From the NCBI RefSeq assembly GCF_040581485.1, contig NC_090134.1, forward strand, positions 21,723,698-21,787,697: DNA of 64,000 nucleotides, in the 5' to 3' direction. Under the pieces are notes generated by a model, which did no database searches, had not been told where the DNA came from, and was given only the letters and a program-made list of their open reading frames with translations. This DNA comes from Linepithema humile (lineage: Eukaryota; Arthropoda; Insecta; Hymenoptera; Formicidae). The position numbers were made by a program, and so were the translations under genes. Of the stretch, positions 63,906 through 64,000 are shown in pieces; the stretch's first letter is position 1; the number at the start of each line of letters is the position of its first letter.

Positions 63906-64000
63906 GTTCGGAAAAAATCGACTGCAAATTGCCCGGAGAATTTATCGTTGAACTTAAGATCGCGAGCTGTGTGATCGCCCCGGTTCAATGCAAAAGATCA

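Larger units (their letters stand above)
47114..64000. other. 5' flank of Sox15, no supported coding exon
   Basis: Nearly 17 kb upstream of the Sox15 start codon. The first few hundred bases should include the 5' UTR, but no transcription start or non-coding first exon can be fixed from sequence. AT-rich stretches (47.4-48.3, 50.2-50.9 and 55.2-56.7 kb) alternate with CpG-rich stretches (51-53.5 and 57-58.5 kb). Long overlapping ORFs at 51-53.5 kb and 63-64 kb run on several strands and frames at once and consist of Arg, Ser and Pro runs, so I treat them as artefacts of GC-rich repeats. Confidence 0.6.

Noticed and set aside
63088..63951. 287-codon ORF near the window end.
   Set aside because: Most of it is translation of GA-rich tracts (Arg-Glu repeats), and its start lies inside a probable transposon fragment.

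Overview
This window looks like nuclear DNA from an insect, most probably a hymenopteran such as an ant. The reasons are short phase-conserved introns, an insect-type secreted GMC oxidoreductase, an out-at-first (oaf) orthologue, a SoxF-group (Sox15-like) gene, and AT-rich spacers beside CpG-rich, microsatellite-dense introns. No operons, phage or bacterial features are present. The order assignment is inference; the gene identities rest on motifs and exon joins read directly from the sequence.

Layout. (1) 1-9.97 kb: a tandem cluster of four chymotrypsin-fold (S1) serine proteases on the + strand, each with a short signal exon and three body exons. The first is cut by the window edge and the second is a pseudogene. 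Bases 1-2926 and 5966-8859 are two near-identical copies of one duplicated block, so the array grew in two-gene steps of about 6 kb. (2) 10.8-11.3 kb: a small unrecognised three-exon gene (+). (3) 12.8-14.9 kb: a two-exon GMC oxidoreductase (+). (4) 16.5-17.7 kb: the four-exon oaf orthologue (+). (5) 17.75-22.07 kb: AT-rich convergent intergenic DNA. (6) 22.1-47.1 kb: one eight-exon Sox15/SoxF transcription-factor gene (-) with two introns near 10-11 kb; the HMG box is split between exons 3 and 4. (7) 47.1-64 kb: the 5' flank of the Sox gene, CpG-rich with many microsatellites and small DNA-transposon relics but no coding exon I can defend.

How they fit. The proteases are secreted and probably digestive or otherwise extracellular. 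Their S1 pockets (Gly189/Asp226 by chymotrypsin numbering) recall crab-collagenase-type brachyurins rather than classical trypsin or chymotrypsin. The GMC and oaf products are also secreted. The Sox gene is a developmental regulator with large non-coding surroundings. I see no functional link between these genes beyond neighbourhood.

I found no clearly new multi-gene system. The most rewarding points are the protease cluster (paired extra cysteines, altered S1 pocket, non-basic activation site, a mosaic pseudogene), three small inverted-repeat transposons, and a start-overlapping mini-uORF in oaf.
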